Source of the DNA: Modestobacter sp. VKM Ac-2986
Lineage (GTDB): Bacteria > Actinomycetota > Actinomycetes > Mycobacteriales > Geodermatophilaceae
Length of the DNA: 64,000 nt
Assembly (NCBI RefSeq): GCF_026967795.1
Contig: NZ_JAPVBH010000006.1
Span: forward strand, 186,001-250,000
Direction of reading: 5' to 3'
Part shown: piece by piece, positions 8,001 to 17,288 of the stretch
How the letters are laid out: every line of letters starts with the position of its first letter
How positions within the stretch are numbered: the stretch's first letter is position 1
Notes under the pieces: model-generated
The model's input: the letters and a program-made list of their open reading frames with translations, nothing else
Databases searched by the model: none
What the model was told of the DNA's origin: nothing
Position numbers and translations under genes: made by a program

Positions 8001-10916
8001 TCAGCGCACGGTGCCGGTGGCCGGGAGGGAGAGGTTCGGGCCGTTCCAGTCCCCGGCGGTGGCACGCAGCGCCCACGCGGTGCCGGGGCCGGCCGGGACG
8101 TCGGTGGAGGTGCTGCCGAGCGGGAGGGTGCGGGTGGTCGTGCCGACGGTGAGGAGCCAGCCGGTGGCCCCGGCGGGTGCCTGGGTCGGGAGCCGGACGG
8201 TGAGGGTGCCCCCGCTGTAGAGGGTGAACGGCGTCCAGGGAGTGGTCATCGGGACGGCGGTGCCGGTGGTGGCGGTACCGATCGCGGTGGTGGAGGTGGT
8301 GGCCGTGCCGGTGACGGTGGCCGCGGCCAGGCCGAGGCGGTGACTGCTGCCGTTGGTCAGCCCGGTGACCCAGTAGGTCCCGGTGGCGACGGGGACCAGG
8401 GGGCGGGTGGCCCCGTCGACGGTGAGCTGCCAGTGGGTGGTGCCGGCCGGTGCAGCCGGGAAGGTGAGGCGCAGGGCGCCGTCGCGGGACTCCACCGCGG
8501 GGGCTGCGGGGGTGGCCGGTGCCGCGGCGGTGGGGACGCTGCCGGTCGCAGGGAGGGAGAGGTTCGGGCCGCCCCAGTCCCCGGCGGTGGCGCGCAGGGC
8601 CCACGGCGTGCCGGGGGTGGCGGCCACGTCGACGGTCGCGGTGCCCAGCGGCAGCGTCCGCGTGCCGGTGCCGACGGTGAGGTGCCAGCCGGTGGCCCCG
8701 GCAGGAGCCGAGGCGGGGAGGCGGACGGTGAGCGTCCCGGCGGCGTGGGTGGTGAACGGCGTCCACGGGGTGGTCATCGGGACGGCGGTGCCGGTGGTGG
8801 CGGTACCGATCGCGGTGGTGGAGGTGGTGGCCGTGCCGCTGACGGTGGCCGCGGCCAGGCCGAGGCGGTGGCTGCTGCCGTTGGTCAGGCCGGTGACCCA
8901 GTAGGTCGTGGTGGCGACGGGGACCAGCGGTCGGGTGACGCCGTCGACGGTGAGCTGCCAGTGGGTGGTGCCGGCCGGCGGCGAGGGGAAGGTGAGGCGC
9001 AGGGCGCCGTCGCGGGACTCCACCGCGGGGGCTGCGGGGGTGGCCGGTGCCGCGGCGGTGGGGACGGTCCCGGTGGCGGGGAGGGAGAGGTTCGGGCCGC
9101 CCCAGTCCCCGGCGGTGGCGCGCAGCGCCCAGGGGGTGCCGGGGTCGGCCGGGACGTCGGCCGAGGTCGTCCCCAGCGGGAGGGTGCGGGTGGTGGCGCC
9201 GACGGTGAGGTGCCAGCCGGTGGCCCCGGGAGGCGCCGAGGCGGGGAGGCGGACGGTGAGCGTGCCGGCGGAGTGGGTGGTGAACGGCGTCCAGGGAGAG
9301 GTCATCGGGACGGCGGTGCCGGCGGTGGGGGCGGACACCAGCTGCCCCGTCGTCGAGGCGGACGCCGCCGCCAGCTCCATGCGGTGGCTGACGCCGTTGG
9401 TCAGCCCGGTGATCCAGTAGGTCCCGTCCGCCACGGGCACCAGGGGCCGGACGGCGCCGTCGACGCTGACCTGCCAGTGCGTCGTGCCGGTCGGCGCCGG
9501 CGGGAAGGTCAGCCGCAGGGCGCCGTCCCGGGACTCCACCGCGGGTGCGGCGGGAGCAGCCGGCGTCATCAGGACCGCGACGGTCGGCCGCGACCAGGCC
9601 ACGGTGCTGCCGACGTCGTTGGTCGCGGTCTCGGCGACCCGCAGGTACCGGCCGAGGTCGGCGGGGTCCGGGGTGTGGGTGGTGCCGGTGGAGGCCGTCG
9701 GGGTGCACGAGGTGACCGCCCGCGGGTCGGTGCAGCGGTGCCAGCGCAGGCCGGTCGTCAGCGCGCCCGAGGCGTCCGAGGCGCGCCAGGTCCCCGGCGT
9801 GGCGGTCAGCGGAGCGCCCACCTGGGCCGTCCCGCTCAGGGTCGGTGGGGTCAGCACCAGCGGTGCGGCCACGACGGGGTCGTCCACCTGCCCGGCGCCG
9901 CCGAACCAGGGCGAGCTGAGCTCAGCGGCCAGCTGCGCGGCGGCCGGCGGGTCGTTCTCGATGCGGTAGTCGTGCTGGGTGTCCTGGTCGAACCAGGTGA
10001 AGCCGACCAGCCGCGGGATCGTGAGCAGGCCGGAGACCAGGTCGTGGATCATCGCCGGGCGGTCGGGGCCCGGGAGCACGGCGGACTCCGCGACGTAGAT
10101 CGGCTTGGTCGGCGCGATCTGGTCCAGCTGGCGCAGGGTCGGCGGCACGTCGGCGGCGTAGGTCGCGACGGGGGAGCTGAAGTAGACGCTCAGGCCGACC
10201 CAGTCGACCACGTCGTCGCCCGGGTAGAGCGGGGCCAGGGGCACGTTCGGCCGGGAGATCACCGTGATCGGCGACCAGGTCCAGATGACGTCGTCCGCCC
10301 CGGCGGCGGACACGACCTCGACGACGTGCCGGTAGGCGGCGACGTAGTCCTCCGGGGTGTTGCCGTTGACGCCCTGCCCCCACGGGTACCAGGAGCCGTT
10401 CATCTCGTGCCCGAAGCGCACGGCGACCGGCGCGCCGACGGCGGCCAGCGCCGCGCCCTGCGCCCTCAGGTAGCCGTCGAACTCCCCGGCCGCGATCGCG
10501 GTCAGCGAGTAGGGGTTCTCCCCGGGCCGGGTGTGGGTCCACGGCTCCCAGGTCAGCATGGGCAGCCGCCCGCCCGCGCTGAGCCGCTGCAGCGCGCCGG
10601 TGTCGACCTGGCCGCCGAAGTCGAGGAAGAACGTCGCGCTGCTGGGGGAGACCCCGGTCGCGGCGGTGAACGCGTCCAGCGCGCCCGGGTCGCGGGGCAG
10701 CCCGGCGACCGAGGCGCCGACGTGGACCCGCTCCGGGCACAGCACGGGGTCCGGTGCGCAGGCAGCAGCGCCGGCCGGCGGTGCCAGCAGCACGGACCCG
10801 GCGCCGACCAGGACGGTGGCGGCGGCGAGCAGCGCGGCCCGGAGCCGGGGTGCCACCCCTCCGCGTCCGGCGGACGCGCTCCGCCCCTGTCGCGTCCGTG
10901 TGGCTGCTGCGGTCAT
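8001..10916 (-). CDS. Secreted GH26-like glycosidase with three long tandem repeats
   Basis: A 971-residue secreted protein. A signal peptide lies at about residues 20-52 (hydrophobic run ending PPAGAAA). A GH26-type catalytic domain follows at about 60-335, with [13 protein letters not shown] supplying the acid/base Glu and PIYVAESAV the presumed nucleophile Glu. An Ig-like domain spans ~345-445 and leads into three tandem units of about 176 residues. Each unit combines two FN3/Ig-like halves beginning [11 protein letters not shown] and TPFTTH(S/A)[11 protein letters not shown]26 enzymes cut beta-mannans or mixed beta-glucans; the substrate here is unknown. The ATG at 10916 follows GAGGGACT. 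Its place between ugd, the cellulose-synthase operon and glgC suggests a role with the same secreted polymer (inference). The repeats may bind polymer or span the cell wall. Confidence 0.88.
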   Translation of the reverse strand: MTAAATRTRQGRSASAGRGGVAPRLRAALLAAATVLVGAGSVLLAPPAGAAACAPDPVLCPERVHVGASVAGLPRDPGALDAFTAATGVSPSSATFFLDFGGQVDTGALQRLSAGGRLPMLTWEPWTHTRPGENPYSLTAIAAGEFDGYLRAQGAALAAVGAPVAVRFGHEMNGSWYPWGQGVNGNTPEDYVAAYRHVVEVVSAAGADDVIWTWSPITVISRPNVPLAPLYPGDDVVDWVGLSVYFSSPVATYAADVPPTLRQLDQIAPTKPIYVAESAVLPGPDRPAMIHDLVSGLLTIPRLVGFTWFDQDTQHDYRIENDPPAAAQLAAELSSPWFGGAGQVDDPVVAAPLVLTPPTLSGTAQVGAPLTATPGTWRASDASGALTTGLRWHRCTDPRAVTSCTPTASTGTTHTPDPADLGRYLRVAETATNDVGSTVAWSRPTVAVLMTPAAPAAPAVESRDGALRLTFPPAPTGTTHWQVSVDGAVRPLVPVADGTYWITGLTNGVSHRMELAAASASTTGQLVSAPTAGTAVPMTSPWTPFTTHSAGTLTVRLPASAPPGATGWHLTVGATTRTLPLGTTSADVPADPGTPWALRATAGDWGGPNLSLPATGTVPTAAAPATPAAPAVESRDGALRLTFPSPPAGTTHWQLTVDGVTRPLVPVATTTYWVTGLTNGSSHRLGLAAATVSGTATTSTTAIGTATTGTAVPMTTPWTPFTTHAAGTLTVRLPASAPAGATGWHLTVGTGTRTLPLGTATVDVAATPGTPWALRATAGDWGGPNLSLPATGSVPTAAAPATPAAPAVESRDGALRLTFPAAPAGTTHWQLTVDGATRPLVPVATGTYWVTGLTNGSSHRLGLAAATVTGTATTSTTAIGTATTGTAVPMTTPWTPFTLYSGGTLTVRLPTQAPAGATGWLLTVGTTTRTLPLGSTSTDVPAGPGTAWALRATAGDWNGPNLSLPATGTVR
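8007..9578 (-). repeat. Three tandem ~528-bp repeats inside the GH26 gene
   Basis: Approximate units are 8007-8534, 8535-9062 and 9063-9578. The anchor GAGGTTCGGG recurs at 8031, 8559 and 9087, exactly 528 bp apart. The anchor CAGGGCGCC recurs at 8472, 9000 and 9516. The unit nearest the catalytic domain is therefore 12 bp shorter and more diverged, while the other two are nearly identical. Such identity implies recent duplication or gene conversion, and the copy number may vary between strains. Confidence 0.92.
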
Positions 10917-11175
10917 CAGTCCCTCGCCCTCGCCGGGTGTCCGCCGCCGGCGTGGGCCGGACGGCGGTGGAGCGCCTGCGGCGGACGACGGTCGACCGAG
11001 CCGGCGCCCGGCTCTCATCCTGGCGGAGCCGACCGGCTCTCGTCACGTGCTGTTGATCACTCGTGTACGGATCGTGATCGGGCGGGACGCCGGGTGGAGC
11101 GCCACCGGGGGACCACCCTCCGTCCAAGGGGTGAGTCGGCGACGACCTGGGGGCGCACGGTGGCGCGTCAACAGT

Positions 11176-11181
11176 TACGTT
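11176..11181 (+). promoter_or_regulatory. -10 box of glgC, leaderless
   Basis: TACGTT ends 6 bp before the glgC ATG and no Shine-Dalgarno sequence precedes the start. Transcription would begin at or next to the start codon. No clear -35 was found. Confidence 0.5.
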
Positions 11182-11187
11182 GCCCAC

Positions 11188-12408
11188 ATGCGTGGCGGCC
11201 CCAGAGTTCTCGGAATCGTGTTGGCAGGTGGAGAGGGGAAGCGGCTTGCCCCGCTGACCCAGGACCGGGCAAAGCCCGCCGTCCCGTTCGGGGGGAACTA
11301 CCGGCTCATCGACTTCGTGCTGTCCAACCTCGTCAACGCCGACATCCGCCGGATCGCGGTGCTGACCCAGTACAAGAGCCACTCGCTGGACCGGCACATC
11401 ACCACGGTCTGGCGCATGTCGACCCTGCTGGGCAGCTACATCACCCCGGTGCCGGCACAGCAGCGGCTCGGCCCGCGCTGGTACACCGGCAGCGCCGACG
11501 CCATCTACCAGAGCCTGAACCTGATCTACGACGACCGGCCCGACATCGTCGTGGTCTTCGGTGCCGACCACGTGTACCGGATGGACCCGGCGCAGATGAT
11601 CCAGCAGCACCTGGAGACCGGCGCGGGCGTGACCGTGGCCGGCCTGCGGGTGCCCCGCAAGGAGGCCACCGCCTTCGGTGTCATCGACGCCGACGAGAAC
11701 GGCAAGGTCGTCCAGTTCCTCGAGAAGCCGGCCGACCCGCCCGGTCTGCCCGGCAGCCCCGACGAGACCTTCGCGTCGATGGGCAACTACGTCTTCACCA
11801 CCGACGCGCTGCTCGAGGCGCTGCGCCGGGACGCCGAGGACGAGGACTCCGTGCACGACATGGGCGGGTCGATCATGCCGATGATGGCCGAGGCCGGCGA
11901 CGCCTACGTCTACGACTTCTCCAGCAACCTGGTGCCCGGCGAGACCGAGCGCGACCACGGCTACTGGCGCGACGTGGGGACCCTCGACGCCTACTACGAC
12001 TCGCACATGGACCTGGTGTCGGTCAGCCCGATCTTCAACCTCTACAACGACCGCTGGCCCATCTACACCCTGCCGCCCATGCTGCCGCCGGCGAAGTTCG
12101 TCCTCGGCGGCCGGGCCGAGGAGTCGATGGTCAGCGCCGGGGTGATCATCGACGGTGCCGCGGTGCACGGCTCGGTCGTCTCCCCGAACGTGCGGCTCGA
12201 GCGCGGTGCCCGGGTCGAGGGCAGCGTGCTGATGGACGGCGTCCACATCGGTGAGGGCGCGATCGTGCGCCGGGCGATCCTGGACAAGAACGTCGTCGTC
12301 CCGCCGGGTGCCCGGATCGGTGTCGACCTCGACCACGACCGCGAGCGCTATCACGTGAGCGCCGGCGGCGTGACCGTGCTCGGCAAGGGCGCCCGCGCAA
12401 TCCTGTGA
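11188..12408 (+). CDS. glgC: Glucose-1-phosphate adenylyltransferase
   Basis: This 406-residue enzyme makes ADP-glucose from ATP and glucose-1-phosphate, the committed step of bacterial glycogen synthesis. Visible motifs: [21 protein letters not shown] near the N-terminus (nucleotide binding), [27 protein letters not shown], the [10 protein letters not shown] metal/sugar site, and the C-terminal left-handed beta-helix ([20 protein letters not shown] onward). Length matches the family exactly. The ATG at 11188 is chosen because the upstream in-frame extension runs antisense to the GH26 signal-peptide region. The next gene starts inside its stop codon. It acts with GlgA, encoded at the start of the window on the opposite strand. 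Confidence 0.97.
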   Translation: MRGGPRVLGIVLAGGEGKRLAPLTQDRAKPAVPFGGNYRLIDFVLSNLVNADIRRIAVLTQYKSHSLDRHITTVWRMSTLLGSYITPVPAQQRLGPRWYTGSADAIYQSLNLIYDDRPDIVVVFGADHVYRMDPAQMIQQHLETGAGVTVAGLRVPRKEATAFGVIDADENGKVVQFLEKPADPPGLPGSPDETFASMGNYVFTTDALLEALRRDAEDEDSVHDMGGSIMPMMAEAGDAYVYDFSSNLVPGETERDHGYWRDVGTLDAYYDSHMDLVSVSPIFNLYNDRWPIYTLPPMLPPAKFVLGGRAEESMVSAGVIIDGAAVHGSVVSPNVRLERGARVEGSVLMDGVHIGEGAIVRRAILDKNVVVPPGARIGVDLDHDRERYHVSAGGVTVLGKGARAIL

Positions 12409-12926
12409 ACCACCCGGAGACCGGCCCTGCGCCGCTGATCGTCACGCTGCTGCTGGACGAGGAGGCGCAGGGCCGGTTCGACCGGCTGCGCGCGGCGCAC
12501 TTCCCGGCCGAGCGCAACCACCTGCAGGCGCACGTGACGATGTTCCACGCGCTGCCCGGCGAGCACCTGGCCGAGGTCTCCCGGGAGCTCGCCGAGGTCG
12601 CCGACCGCACCCCGTTCGACGTCGCCGTGACCGGGGTGCGGTTCCTGGGTCGCGGCGTGGCGATCGACCTCGACGCCCCGGAGCTGACCGCGCTGCGCCG
12701 CGACCTGGCCGCGGCCTTCGACCCGTGGCTGAGCCGGCAGGACCGGCAGTGGTCGAAGCCGCACGTCACCGTGCAGAACAAGGTCGCCCCCGAGGTCGCC
12801 CGCGCGCTCTTCGAGGACCTGTCGGCGTCGTTCGTCGCCGAGACGGTCGCCGCGCGCGGTCTCGGGCTCTGGCACTACCTCGGCGGGCCGTGGGCGCCGG
12901 CGGGGGAGTTCGCCTTCGCCTCCTGA
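12405..12926 (+). CDS. 2'-5' RNA ligase superfamily (2H phosphoesterase-like) protein
   Basis: A 173-residue cytoplasmic protein with the two H-x-T motifs of the 2H phosphoesterase superfamily, AHVTMFHAL (about residues 45-53) and PHVTVQNKV (about 121-129). Members act on 2'-5' or cyclic phosphodiester bonds in RNA or nucleotides; this one's substrate is unknown. The GTG overlaps the glgC stop (GTGA), so it is translationally coupled to glgC. The link with glycogen synthesis is positional only. Confidence 0.82.
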   Translation: MNHPETGPAPLIVTLLLDEEAQGRFDRLRAAHFPAERNHLQAHVTMFHALPGEHLAEVSRELAEVADRTPFDVAVTGVRFLGRGVAIDLDAPELTALRRDLAAAFDPWLSRQDRQWSKPHVTVQNKVAPEVARALFEDLSASFVAETVAARGLGLWHYLGGPWAPAGEFAFAS

Positions 12927-12935
12927 CGCCGGGGC

Positions 12936-13613
12936 TCAGGTGCGCTTGGTGGCGACCAGCAGGCCGGTGCCGACGGGCAGCACCGCGCAGGTCAGCGTCT
13001 CGTCCTCGCGCAGCGTGCGGGCGATCTCCCGCCAGGCCACGGTCTGCTCGTCCCGGGCCGCGCGGTCGGCGATCCGGCCGTCGGCGAGCAGGCCCAGGCA
13101 CACCAGCGACCCGCCGCGGCGGATCAGCCCGAGCAGGCCGGCCAGGTGGCCGGCGTACTCCAGCGGCGGGCTGGCGCAGGTGACCAGGTCGTAGGCGCCG
13201 GGGGACAGTCGGGGGAGCACCTCGCCCGGCGTCCCGAAGATCATCCGCGTGCGCCCGCTGGGGACGCCGGCCTCGGTGAAGGCCCGCCGCGCGGCGCGCT
13301 GCTCGGTCGGGTCGCCGTCCAGCGTGGTGAGGACGCCGTCCTTGCGCATGCCCTCCAGCAGCCACAGCCCCGCGACGCCGCCACCGCTGCCCAGCGAGAC
13401 GACCGACCGGGCGTCGCCACCGGCGGCCAGCACGGCCAGGGCGGCCCCGACCGCGGGCTCGACCGGCAGCGCCGTGCCCAGCTCGGTGGCCGCGGTGACG
13501 GCGCGGTGCCGGGCCGCGGCCATGGCCGGGGACTCGGTGGCGAAGCTGTCGGCGAAGGCCGCAGCGCTGGTCGGGGAGCCGCCGGTGGGGGGCGGTCCGG
13601 CAACGCTGGTCAC
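12936..13613 (-). CDS. O-methyltransferase (class I SAM-dependent)
   Basis: A 225-residue cytoplasmic methyltransferase. The SAM-binding motif I reads [19 protein letters not shown], followed by LTTLDGDP (motif II acidic end) and [10 protein letters not shown]. It resembles the O-methyltransferase encoded next to and divergent from sigE in mycobacteria (Rv1220c position), and the order is the same here. The substrate is unknown. GTG 13613 is preceded by TACCCT six bases upstream and by no Shine-Dalgarno, consistent with leaderless translation. Much longer in-frame extensions lie antisense to sigE and are rejected. Confidence 0.85.
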   Translation of the reverse strand: MTSVAGPPPTGGSPTSAAAFADSFATESPAMAAARHRAVTAATELGTALPVEPAVGAALAVLAAGGDARSVVSLGSGGGVAGLWLLEGMRKDGVLTTLDGDPTEQRAARRAFTEAGVPSGRTRMIFGTPGEVLPRLSPGAYDLVTCASPPLEYAGHLAGLLGLIRRGGSLVCLGLLADGRIADRAARDEQTVAWREIARTLREDETLTCAVLPVGTGLLVATKRT

Positions 13614-13619
13614 CGGAGA

Positions 13620-13625
13620 AGGGTA
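13620..13625 (-). promoter_or_regulatory. -10 box of the O-methyltransferase gene
   Basis: On the minus strand TACCCT ends six bases before the GTG start. The 243-bp region up to sigE also holds sigE's promoter; a weak GATCCT six bases before the sigE GTG may be its -10. Confidence 0.4.
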
Positions 13626-13856
13626 GTGGCGCACGGGGGCTGCGTGCCCGGGCGGGGGCGGTCCGACACCCTGCGTCCCGGCTGCCTGGCAACTGCCTGT
13701 GGGTCCGCCCGCCCGGGAACACCGGTGTCGGGCCCGTCCGTTGGACCGAGTGTGCGTCTGTCGCGTACCACCAGCCAGCAGTCCCCTCAGCGGTCCACCG
13801 AGCAGCCCACCCCCGGTGGGGAGGTGTCCGGGACGGTCGTCTGCGATCCTGGCGGT

Positions 13857-14456
13857 GTGACCGGAGCAGCCGCCACCGAGCCCGCGGGCGCGGCGCTGCC
13901 CGACGCCGGCGTGGAGGCCTGGGTCGCCCCCACGTGGGAGCAGGTCGTGCGCGACCACTCCGCCCGGGTCTACCGGCTGGCCTACCGCCTCTCCGGCAAC
14001 CAGCAGGACGCCGAGGACCTCACGCAGGAGACCTTCGTCCGCGTGTTCCGCTCGCTGGCCGACTTCTCCCCGGGCACCTTCGAGGGCTGGCTGCACCGCA
14101 TCACCACGAACCTGTTCCTGGACATGGTCCGGCGCCGTCAGCGGATCCGCTTCGACGCCCTCCCCGAGGACACCGAGCGGCTCCCCGGGTCCGCCCCCTC
14201 GCCCGAGCAGGTCTACGCCGACACCCACCTCGACCCGCAGATCCAGGCGGCGCTGGACAAGCTGTCGCCGGAGTTCCGCGTGGCCGTCGTCCTCTGCGAC
14301 ATCGAGGGCCTCACCTACGAGGAGATCTCGGCGACGCTGGGCATCAAGCTCGGCACCGTGCGCAGCCGCATCCACCGCGGCCGCGTGCAGCTGCGCGAGG
14401 CGCTGGCGCACCTGGCCCCCGGCCGCACCCCGGTCTCCGCGGAGGGCCTGGCGTGA
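13857..14456 (+). CDS. sigE: ECF RNA polymerase sigma factor SigE
   Basis: A 199-residue extracytoplasmic-function sigma factor. Region 2 reads [41 protein letters not shown], with [18 protein letters not shown] next. Region 4 is [46 protein letters not shown], with its helix-turn-helix. In mycobacteria SigE answers surface stress and is held by RseA. The same neighbours follow here: a zinc anti-sigma factor overlapping by GTGA, an HtrA protease and TatB. The GTG at 13857 is preferred; a GTG at 13824 directly after GGTGGGGAG would add 11 residues. Start choice is uncertain, identity is not. Confidence 0.93.
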   Translation: MTGAAATEPAGAALPDAGVEAWVAPTWEQVVRDHSARVYRLAYRLSGNQQDAEDLTQETFVRVFRSLADFSPGTFEGWLHRITTNLFLDMVRRRQRIRFDALPEDTERLPGSAPSPEQVYADTHLDPQIQAALDKLSPEFRVAVVLCDIEGLTYEEISATLGIKLGTVRSRIHRGRVQLREALAHLAPGRTPVSAEGLA

Positions 14457-15097
14457 GCGACCGCGAACGGCCCGACGAGCGCCGCCTGGGCGGCATCGTG
14501 AGCATCCCGCCGAGCCACCTCGCCCAGGAGGCCGTCGCGGCCCTGGTCGACGGCGAGCTCTCCGGCAACGCGGCGGCCCGCGCGGCCCGGCACCTGTCCG
14601 GCTGCGCGCAGTGCCGGATGGCGGTCGCCGCGCAGCGTGAGGCCAAGGACGCCCTGCAGCACGGCGGCGGCCCCGACGTCCCGTGCGATCTGCTGTCCCG
14701 GCTCAAGGCCATCCCGTTCACCGCCGACGTGCCCGGCACCGGTGGCCTGGGCGGGCTCAGCGCCGGCGCCGACGGCCTCACCACCAGTGGTGCCGGCGGC
14801 TCGTGGGCCATCCCGCTCACCCCGCCGGAGCCCGCCCCCGCCCGGCACGACCAGGGCTCCCGCTGGCTGCGCCGCGGCATGACCGGGGCGCTGGCCGGCA
14901 TCGGGCTCGGCGTCGCCGTGCTCGCCTACGGCCTGCCCGCGTCCGAGGCCCCGCCCGCCGCCTCCGAGCCGCGCGGACCCGTGGCCGGGGTCGCCGACCG
15001 CACCGTGCCGACCGAGCGCACCGACATCGTGCCCCCGGTGGTGCGCACGCTCACCGTCGGCTCGACCAGCACCCTGCCCCCGGGCGGGACGCCCTGA
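14453..15097 (+). CDS. rseA: Zinc-containing anti-sigma factor (RseA-like)
   Basis: A 214-residue single-pass membrane protein that should bind and silence SigE. The cytoplasmic N-terminal ZAS domain has His47-x3-Cys51-x2-Cys54 (HLSGCAQC) after [11 protein letters not shown] membrane helix lies at about 143-163 and a short Pro/Thr-rich external tail follows. The GTG overlaps the sigE stop. A redox- or stress-sensitive release of SigE, possibly followed by proteolysis by the HtrA protein encoded next, is known for the mycobacterial counterpart and inferred here. Confidence 0.9.
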   Translation: MSDRERPDERRLGGIVSIPPSHLAQEAVAALVDGELSGNAAARAARHLSGCAQCRMAVAAQREAKDALQHGGGPDVPCDLLSRLKAIPFTADVPGTGGLGGLSAGADGLTTSGAGGSWAIPLTPPEPAPARHDQGSRWLRRGMTGALAGIGLGVAVLAYGLPASEAPPAASEPRGPVAGVADRTVPTERTDIVPPVVRTLTVGSTSTLPPGGTP

Positions 15098-16653
15098 CCG
15101 AGACCTCCGGCAGCCCGGACGACCAGGCGAGGGTCTTCGGCCGGCCCCGGGGGACGACGGGGGCCTTCGCGCCGTCGGACTCCCGGCTCCAGCCCAGCAC
15201 CCCGCCGGCGCCCGAGCCGCACCCGGCGCACCAGGCCGCCTTCGGCCGCCCCCAGGAGGTCGCCGGGTCCTTCGGTGCCGACCGGCCGGCCGCGCCGCCG
15301 CCCCCGACCCCGCCGCCACCACCGCCCGAGGCGGTGTTGCGTGCCTTCGCCCCGCGGGGCGGCGCGACCGGCCTCGGTGAGCCGCCCGCCGGCCGGGGGC
15401 CGCGCCGCCGGACCGCCGCCGCGCCGTTCTGGAAGCCCGACGCCGACGCCGACCCGTGGCGTGACCCGCACGCGCCCGCCGGCCTCGGCGCACCCGCCGC
15501 CTACCCCGCCGAGGTCGACCAGCCCGGCCCGGTGGTCGTCGACGGCCAGGGCCAGCGCCGGCTGCGGCTGCGTGACGTGTCCGTGCGGCTCACCGTGCTG
15601 GCGCTCCTGGCCCTGCTGCTGGTCGGCATCACCGGTGGGACGACGGCCTGGTGGCTCGGCCGCACCGCCGACGAGCAGCCCCTGTTGGCCCCCGGCACGC
15701 AACTGTCGGAGGTGTCGCCCGGCGTCAGCCGCGAGCCCGGCTCGGTCGCCGACATCGCCGGGCGGGTGAGCCCGGCGGTGGTCTCCATCGAGGTCAGCCT
15801 GGCCAACGCCGGTGCCACCGGCTCGGGGGTGGTGGTCGACCCCGCGGGCGGCTACATCGTCACCAACAACCACGTCGTCTCCGGTGCCGCCGACGACGAG
15901 GACGCCGAGATCCGCGCGGTCTTCAGCGACGGCAGCGGCTCGGCGGCCACCATCGTCGGGCGCGACCCGGCCAGCGACCTCGCCGTCCTCAAGGTTGAGA
16001 AGCCCGGGCTGGTCGGCGCGACGCTGGGGGAGTCCGAGGCGCTCGTCGTCGGCGACCCGGTCGTGGCGATCGGCTCCCCGCTGGGCCTGGCCGGCACGGT
16101 CACCACCGGCATCGTCAGCGCCCTGGACCGGCCGGTGCGGCTGTCGGGCGAGGGCAGCGACACCAACGCGGTGATCAGCGCCGTGCAGACCGACGCGCCG
16201 ATCAACCCGGGCAACTCCGGCGGTGCCCTCGTCGACGGCACCGGCGCGGTCATCGGGATCAACACCGCGATCGCCTCCCTCGGCGGCAACGGCACCACCG
16301 GCGGCTCGATCGGCCTGGGCTTCGCCATCCCGATCGACACGGTGCGCGACATCTCCGAGGAGCTCATCGCCACCGGGACGGCGGTGCACGCCAGCCTCGG
16401 CGTCAACGCCCGCTCGGTCACCGACGGCACCCGCGACGGCGCCCTGGTGCTCAACGTCGAGCCCGGCAGCGGTGCGGCCGAGGCCGGGGTGGAGGAGCAG
16501 GACGTCGTGATCGCCGTCGACGGGGCGCCGGTGGCCAGCTCCGAGGAGCTGGTGGTCGCGGTCGACGCCCGCGAGCCCGGCGAGACGGTGACCCTGGAGC
16601 TGGTGCGCGACGGCGGCTCCCGCGAAGTCCAGGTCGTCCTCGGCACGGCCTGA
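15094..16653 (+). CDS. htrA: HtrA/DegP-like membrane serine protease with PDZ domain
   Basis: A protein of up to 519 residues. A Pro-rich, low-complexity cytoplasmic region (1 to ~160) contains loosely repeated FGRP/GAFAP/GSFG motifs. A membrane helix lies near 166-190, followed by a trypsin-like domain with the triad His260 (TNNHVV), Asp295 (PASDLAVLKV) and Ser375 (NPGNSGGAL). A C-terminal PDZ domain ends the protein. It acts outside the membrane on misfolded envelope proteins and may process the anti-sigma factor. Start: no ATG, GTG or TTG lies in frame near the rseA stop. CTG at 15094 overlaps that stop (CTGA) with GGGCGGGA upstream. The next usual start, GTG 15334, would remove most of the Pro-rich part (440 residues). 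I list the CTG form as the likelier but unproven choice. Confidence 0.88.
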   Translation: MTETSGSPDDQARVFGRPRGTTGAFAPSDSRLQPSTPPAPEPHPAHQAAFGRPQEVAGSFGADRPAAPPPPTPPPPPPEAVLRAFAPRGGATGLGEPPAGRGPRRRTAAAPFWKPDADADPWRDPHAPAGLGAPAAYPAEVDQPGPVVVDGQGQRRLRLRDVSVRLTVLALLALLLVGITGGTTAWWLGRTADEQPLLAPGTQLSEVSPGVSREPGSVADIAGRVSPAVVSIEVSLANAGATGSGVVVDPAGGYIVTNNHVVSGAADDEDAEIRAVFSDGSGSAATIVGRDPASDLAVLKVEKPGLVGATLGESEALVVGDPVVAIGSPLGLAGTVTTGIVSALDRPVRLSGEGSDTNAVISAVQTDAPINPGNSGGALVDGTGAVIGINTAIASLGGNGTTGGSIGLGFAIPIDTVRDISEELIATGTAVHASLGVNARSVTDGTRDGALVLNVEPGSGAAEAGVEEQDVVIAVDGAPVASSEELVVAVDAREPGETVTLELVRDGGSREVQVVLGTA

Positions 16654-16661
16654 CGAAGGAC

Positions 16662-16683
16662 CCCCTCGTCCCCCTGGGAGGGG
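16662..16683 (+). terminator. Hairpin after htrA
   Basis: A CCCCTC/GAGGGG stem lies 8 nt downstream of the htrA stop. The sequence TGACGAAGGACC that begins at this stop codon is repeated exactly at the tatB stop. Confidence 0.4.
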
Positions 16684-16779
16684 CCGACACCGACTGTTGG
16701 GGCTGCGCTCAGCTGCTGGTCAGCCCGCCCACCTACGCTGGTCACGACCGCGGTGCGCGGCAGGGCGCGAGGAGGAGCG

Positions 16780-17151
16780 GTGTTCAACTCGATCGGCTGG
16801 GGCGAGATCGTCGTCCTGGCGCTGGCTGCCCTGTTCATCTTCGGACCCGACCGGCTGCCCGGCCTGGCCAAGGACGCCGCCACCGGCATCAAGAAGGCCC
16901 GTGAGGCGATCACCGGTGTCCGCGGTCAGCTGCACGACACCCTCGGCGACGACTTCGACCACCTGCGCGACGTCGACCTGCGCCAGTACCACCCGAAGAC
17001 GTTCATCCGGCAGCAGCTGCTGGGCGACGACGAGGACTCCGCGGTGAAGCCCAGCGCCACCGGCGCCACGGCCGCCGGCGCGGGGCGGATGAGGACGGCC
17101 GTCCGCCGGGACTCCACCGTCCCGCCGCCGTTCGACGTCGACGCCACCTGA
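16780..17151 (+). CDS. tatB: Sec-independent translocase subunit TatB
   Basis: A 123-residue membrane protein of the twin-arginine export pathway. It begins VFNSIGWGEIVVLALAALFIF, the single N-terminal helix, followed by the FGPDRLPGLAKD hinge and an amphipathic helix (about 24-65), then a polar tail. TatB receives folded substrates with TatC. The GTG at 16780 has GAGGAGGAGC directly upstream. It closes the sigE-rseA-htrA-tatB set, as in mycobacteria. tatA and tatC are not in the window. Confidence 0.92.
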   Translation: MFNSIGWGEIVVLALAALFIFGPDRLPGLAKDAATGIKKAREAITGVRGQLHDTLGDDFDHLRDVDLRQYHPKTFIRQQLLGDDEDSAVKPSATGATAAGAGRMRTAVRRDSTVPPPFDVDAT

Positions 17152-17158
17152 CGAAGGA

Positions 17159-17211
17159 CCTCGGTGCCCCCCACCCCTCGCTGACGCTCGCGGCGGGACC
17201 CGGCACCGAGG
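17159..17211 (+). terminator. Terminator-like hairpin after tatB
   Basis: A perfect 10-bp stem CCTCGGTGCC (17159-17168) with GGCACCGAGG (17202-17211) starts 8 bp after the tatB stop. The loop is 33 nt. Confidence 0.6.
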
Positions 17212-17221
17212 CCATGCTGGA

Positions 17222-17275
17222 CACATCGAATATCGATGGGCACACTGACGCTCCCACCCATCGATGATCGATGTG
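17222..17275. promoter_or_regulatory. Double palindromic operator upstream of the DUF2975/HTH operon
   Basis: Two 19-bp arms face each other: CACATCGAATATCGATGGG (17222-17240) and CCCATCGATGATCGATGTG (17257-17275), with 17 of 19 positions complementary. Each arm is itself a near-palindrome around ATCGATnATCGAT. The second arm ends 13 bp before the ATG at 17289. The low-GC, repeated half-sites and the small HTH regulator in the operon suggest autoregulation; a hairpin in the mRNA leader is the alternative. Confidence 0.75.
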
Positions 17276-17288
17276 CCGAGGAGTCGTC

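Noticed and set aside
8007-9578. Tandem repeats as a CRISPR array
   Set aside because: The units are 528 bp, contiguous and coding, with no short repeat-spacer pattern.
7926-12254. A 1442-codon open frame on the plus strand
   Set aside because: It runs antisense to the GH26 gene and out of frame through glgC. Its composition is Gly/Arg-rich and featureless, typical of shadow frames in high-GC DNA.
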